From assembly GCA_903845065.1 (NCBI GenBank), contig CAIMWH010000286.1, positions 1 to 35,686 of the forward strand: DNA of 35,686 nucleotides, written 5' to 3'. Each line of letters opens with the position of its first letter. Position 1 is the stretch's first letter. Positions 33,403-35,686 of this stretch are shown here, in pieces. Origin of the DNA: an uncultured Rhodospirillales bacterium (GTDB lineage: Bacteria; Pseudomonadota; Alphaproteobacteria; Acetobacterales; Acetobacteraceae). A program made the translations under genes and the position numbers. The notes beneath the pieces are model-generated. The model was not told where the DNA came from. It did not search any database and saw nothing but the letters and a program-made list of their open reading frames with translations.

Positions 33403-34673
33403 CCCGCAAACCCGCCGCCAAAGCGGCGCCCGTTGCCGACAGCCGCATCCTGATCGCCTCGCACAGCCATCCGGCGCTATCCAAAGGCGGTGCCGAAATC
33501 GCCGCCCTGCGTCATCACGAGGCGATGACGGCGGCACCCGGCTGGCAGTCCTGGTTTCTCGGCTGCTCGCGCGAACCGGCCACCCGCGCCGGCAGCGTGA
33601 TCACCCAGCCGTTCGGACCCAAGCAATACCTCTACACCTCCACCAGTTTCGACTGGTTCAAGTTCGCCAACCCCGATCCGGCCTACCCGCGTGAATTCAA
33701 GGCGATGCTGGCCGATGTGCGGCCGGACATCCTGCATTTCCATCACTACGCGGTGTTCGGCGTCGAGACCTTCCTGCACATCCGCGAGGCGCTGCCGGAC
33801 AGCAAAATCGTGCTGACGCTCCATGAGTTCCAGGCGATCTGCAACCACTACGGCCAGATGATCACCCGTGGCCGCCAGGAGTTGTGCCAGGCCGCCACCC
33901 TGCGGGACTGCAATCGCTGCTTCCCGGATATCAGTCGCGCCGACTTCTTCCTGCGCCAGACATACGCCCAGCGCTTCCTCGCGCTCGTCGATCATTTCGT
34001 CGCGCCGAGCCAGTTCCTGGCCGACCGCTACATCGCCTGGGGCCTCGATCCGGCGCGGGTGTCGGTGATCGAGAACATCACCGCGCCCGGCGTCACCGTG
34101 CCAACCCCGCCGCGCCATGGCACCCGGCTGCGTGTTGGCTTTTTCGGCCAGATTTCCTCGCTCAAGGGCATCCAGGTCCTGCTCGACGCCGCCGCGATGC
34201 TGGATGCGGATGACAACACCGCGGTGCAGATCGACATCCATGGCGATCATTCCAACCAGCCCGAGGAATTCCGCGCCGATTTCACCGAACGGATGAAGGC
34301 TGCCGGCCGCAACGTCCGCTTCCATGGCGCCTACGACAACCAGCAGGTCGATCGCCTGATGCAGGGCGTCGATGCGGTGGTGATCCCCTCGATCTGGTGG
34401 GAGAACTCGCCGGTGGTGATCCAGGAGTGCCTGCGCAACCGCCGCCCGGTGCTGTGCTCGGACATCGGCGGTATGGCCGAGAAGGTGCGGGACGGGCTGG
34501 ACGGGTTCCATTTCCCGGTCGGCAATGCCGCCGCCCTGGCCGATTTGCTGGCGGGGCTCGCCGCCGATCGCAGCCGCCTTGACGCCATCGCCGCCACCAT
34601 GCGCGCGCCCACTGGTGCCGAGGAGACGGTGGCGGCGCACCTCGCGCTCTACGATCGGTTGCGCAAAGCCTAG
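33399..34673 (+). CDS. Glycosyltransferase family 4
   Basis: 424 residues. ATG at 33399 overlaps the previous stop (ATGA), so it is translationally coupled. N-terminal domain: RILIASHSHPALSKGGAEIAA (about 20-40), LTLHEFQAICNHYGQM. A Cys pair region (ELCQAATLRDCNRCFP) is typical of this GT4 subgroup. C-terminal domain: VGFFGQISSLKGIQVLL and the EX7E motif in WWENSPVVIQECLRNRRPVL, then DIGGMAEKV. Probably adds a hexose to the same surface glycan as its neighbours. Its TAG shares the CTAG with the stop of the convergent gene. Confidence 0.92.
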   Translation: MTRKPAAKAAPVADSRILIASHSHPALSKGGAEIAALRHHEAMTAAPGWQSWFLGCSREPATRAGSVITQPFGPKQYLYTSTSFDWFKFANPDPAYPREFKAMLADVRPDILHFHHYAVFGVETFLHIREALPDSKIVLTLHEFQAICNHYGQMITRGRQELCQAATLRDCNRCFPDISRADFFLRQTYAQRFLALVDHFVAPSQFLADRYIAWGLDPARVSVIENITAPGVTVPTPPRHGTRLRVGFFGQISSLKGIQVLLDAAAMLDADDNTAVQIDIHGDHSNQPEEFRADFTERMKAAGRNVRFHGAYDNQQVDRLMQGVDAVVIPSIWWENSPVVIQECLRNRRPVLCSDIGGMAEKVRDGLDGFHFPVGNAAALADLLAGLAADRSRLDAIAATMRAPTGAEETVAAHLALYDRLRKA

Positions 34674-35620
34674 CCTGGCCCGGCGTCCTGCCAGACCAGG
34701 CCTGCTGCCGCGAGGTCCTCGATGGCGCTGCCGACCGACTTGAACAAGGTGATCTCATCGTCGCTCTGCCGGCCCGGGGTCTCGCCACGGCACAGGGTGA
34801 ACAGCGAGCCGGCGATGGCGTCACGGCTGAAAGTGCCGGCCGCGATGGGTTGGGTCAGGTCCCCGGCTTCGGCCAGGGCGGCCTCGGTATCGATGAACAC
34901 CCGGGCGCGGGTGATGGCGGTGTCATCAGTCTCGCGCATGTCGGGCCGGTAGCCGCCGATCAGGTCGAGATGCGTGCCGGGCCGCAGCCAGGCGCCCTGC
35001 ACCAGGGGGAGGTTGGAGAGCGTGGCGCAGGACACGATATCGGCCTGTTTCACGGCCCCTTCCAGGTTGGTCATCGCCGTTGCGTCATGCCCCTGCTCCC
35101 GCAGGGTTGCGGCCAGCGATTCAGCCCCTGCCGCCCGCCGGTTCCACACCATCACGCGGCGGATCGGGCGCACGGCGCTCCAGGCATCGGCCATCATGGA
35201 GGCGACATGCCCGCTGCCGACGATGAGCAGGCTGGAGGCGTCGGCGCGGGCGAGATAATCCCCCGCCAGCGCCGAGGCTGCCGCGGTGCGCCGCCCGGTG
35301 ATTTCGTTGCCATCGATCAACGCGAGATGCTGCCCGGTTGCGCCGTCACACAGCAGGTAGGTGGAGAACACGGAGTTCAGCCCGAGCTTGCCGTTGTCGG
35401 GGAACACGGTGACGATCTTCACCCCCATGGTGGCCGCGCCGCGCCAGGCCGGCATCAGCAGCAGCGTGCCGTTTGCTTCCTCCAGCAGGTGCCGGTGCCG
35501 CAGGGGCGCCGTTGCCCCCGCCACGAACGCTGCCCGCAACGCCGGGATCAACCGGCGGAACGCCAGACTCGCCCGAGCCGTAGGCAGATCGACAACGATG
35601 GGCCCAGGATGCTCTGTCAT
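34670..35620 (-). CDS. Ornithine cyclodeaminase / mu-crystallin family protein
   Basis: 316 residues from the ATG at 35620; a few in-frame GTGs upstream are possible, with no strong ribosome binding site. The family substrate loop MGVKIVTVFPDN (about residues 65-76), followed by GRRTAAASALA near 108-118 and the dinucleotide-binding loop IVGSGHVASMMA (about 133-144), are all present. Members act on ornithine, alanine, Delta1-pyrroline-2-carboxylate or other amino or imino acids with NAD(P); the actual reaction cannot be set from sequence. It is convergent with the glycan cluster, overlapping its last gene by 4 bp. Confidence 0.9.
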   Translation of the reverse strand: MTEHPGPIVVDLPTARASLAFRRLIPALRAAFVAGATAPLRHRHLLEEANGTLLLMPAWRGAATMGVKIVTVFPDNGKLGLNSVFSTYLLCDGATGQHLALIDGNEITGRRTAAASALAGDYLARADASSLLIVGSGHVASMMADAWSAVRPIRRVMVWNRRAAGAESLAATLREQGHDATAMTNLEGAVKQADIVSCATLSNLPLVQGAWLRPGTHLDLIGGYRPDMRETDDTAITRARVFIDTEAALAEAGDLTQPIAAGTFSRDAIAGSLFTLCRGETPGRQSDDEITLFKSVGSAIEDLAAAGLVWQDAGPG

Positions 35621-35650
35621 GTTCACTCGCACGGTGGAAATCACCCAGCC

Positions 35651-35686
35651 ACGGATAGAAGTTTTTGCTTCTTTTTTCAAAAAGAA
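35651..35686 (-). terminator. Terminator element cut by window end (copy 4)
   Basis: ACGGATAGAAGTTTTT is the same as at 22139-22154, followed by GCTTCTTTTTTCAAAAAGAA, whose GCTTC arm lacks only the final GC of its partner because the window ends. Its orientation matches copy 3, which ends a minus-strand gene, so a minus-strand gene probably stops just to the right of the window. Confidence 0.65.

Noticed and set aside
31138-33537. 799-codon minus-strand frame opposite the GT2 gene
   Set aside because: Antisense shadow of a real glycosyltransferase; composition is not protein-like.

Overview
The window is about 35.7 kb of GC-rich bacterial chromosome with dense, mostly short-spaced genes. Codon use, the mix of protein families (AlkK-type acyl-CoA ligase, degenerate RTX protein with a Calx-beta domain, MsrP, DUF1003, RraA paired with an MFS carrier) and A/T-rich hairpin terminators set in a GC-rich background suggest an alphaproteobacterium, most likely Acetobacteraceae (Rhodospirillales). 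That placement is inference: there is no rRNA or other taxonomic marker. I saw no tRNA, rRNA, CRISPR array, transposase or prophage.

Layout. 1-414: 3' end of recG, then a hairpin terminator. 469-1269: Cys-rich secreted protein. 1407-6318: tightly packed operon for a Gld-type ABC system (ATPase, permease, GldG-like protein, DUF4340 protein) with a Nudix hydrolase at the end. 6390-7744: small secreted protein, then, convergent, a beta-barrel-like protein without a visible signal peptide. 7912-9552: acyl-CoA ligase. 9553-10092: an intergenic stretch with inverted repeats and a small membrane-protein gene broken by one extra C in a C5 run. 10088-12397: degenerate RTX protein. 12535-16154: sensor kinase, NtrC-family regulator, sigma-54 promoter and a secreted protein with a duplicated domain and a His/Met-rich tail. 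16161-17729: GT4 glycosyltransferase and DUF1003 protein. 17866-22056: ABC exporter, then an MFS carrier with an RraA-family protein. 22065-22181: composite inverted-repeat terminator. 22187-23493: MsrP and a small membrane protein. 23666-26673: D-cysteine desulfhydrase-like enzyme and a PAS-GGDEF diguanylate cyclase. 26845-34673: surface-glycan cluster (two repeat-bearing glycosyltransferases, an amber-interrupted glycosyltransferase-like gene, GalE, GT4). 34670-35620: ornithine cyclodeaminase-family protein, then another copy of the terminator element at the window edge.

The most system-like locus is 12535-16154. A kinase and a GAFTGA-containing regulator overlap by 16 bp. The last codons of the regulator hold a 7-5-7 palindrome, followed by an IHF-like site and then a near-consensus -24/-12 promoter (GG-N10-GC). 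The promoter drives a signal-peptide protein made of two copies of one domain plus a His/Met-rich tail. The layout resembles the ZraPSR metal-stress system in logic, but the effector is not ZraP. Enhancer, activator, promoter and target all lie within 3.6 kb.

The glycan cluster is the other accessory region. Two large glycosyltransferases carry N-terminal tandem repeats of about 40 residues, and the gene between them and galE has an in-frame TAG where family logic suggests Trp. Two genes here (9763-9973 and 29012-30046) look freshly broken by one-base changes; sequencing error, pseudogene or regulated decoding cannot be separated from sequence alone.
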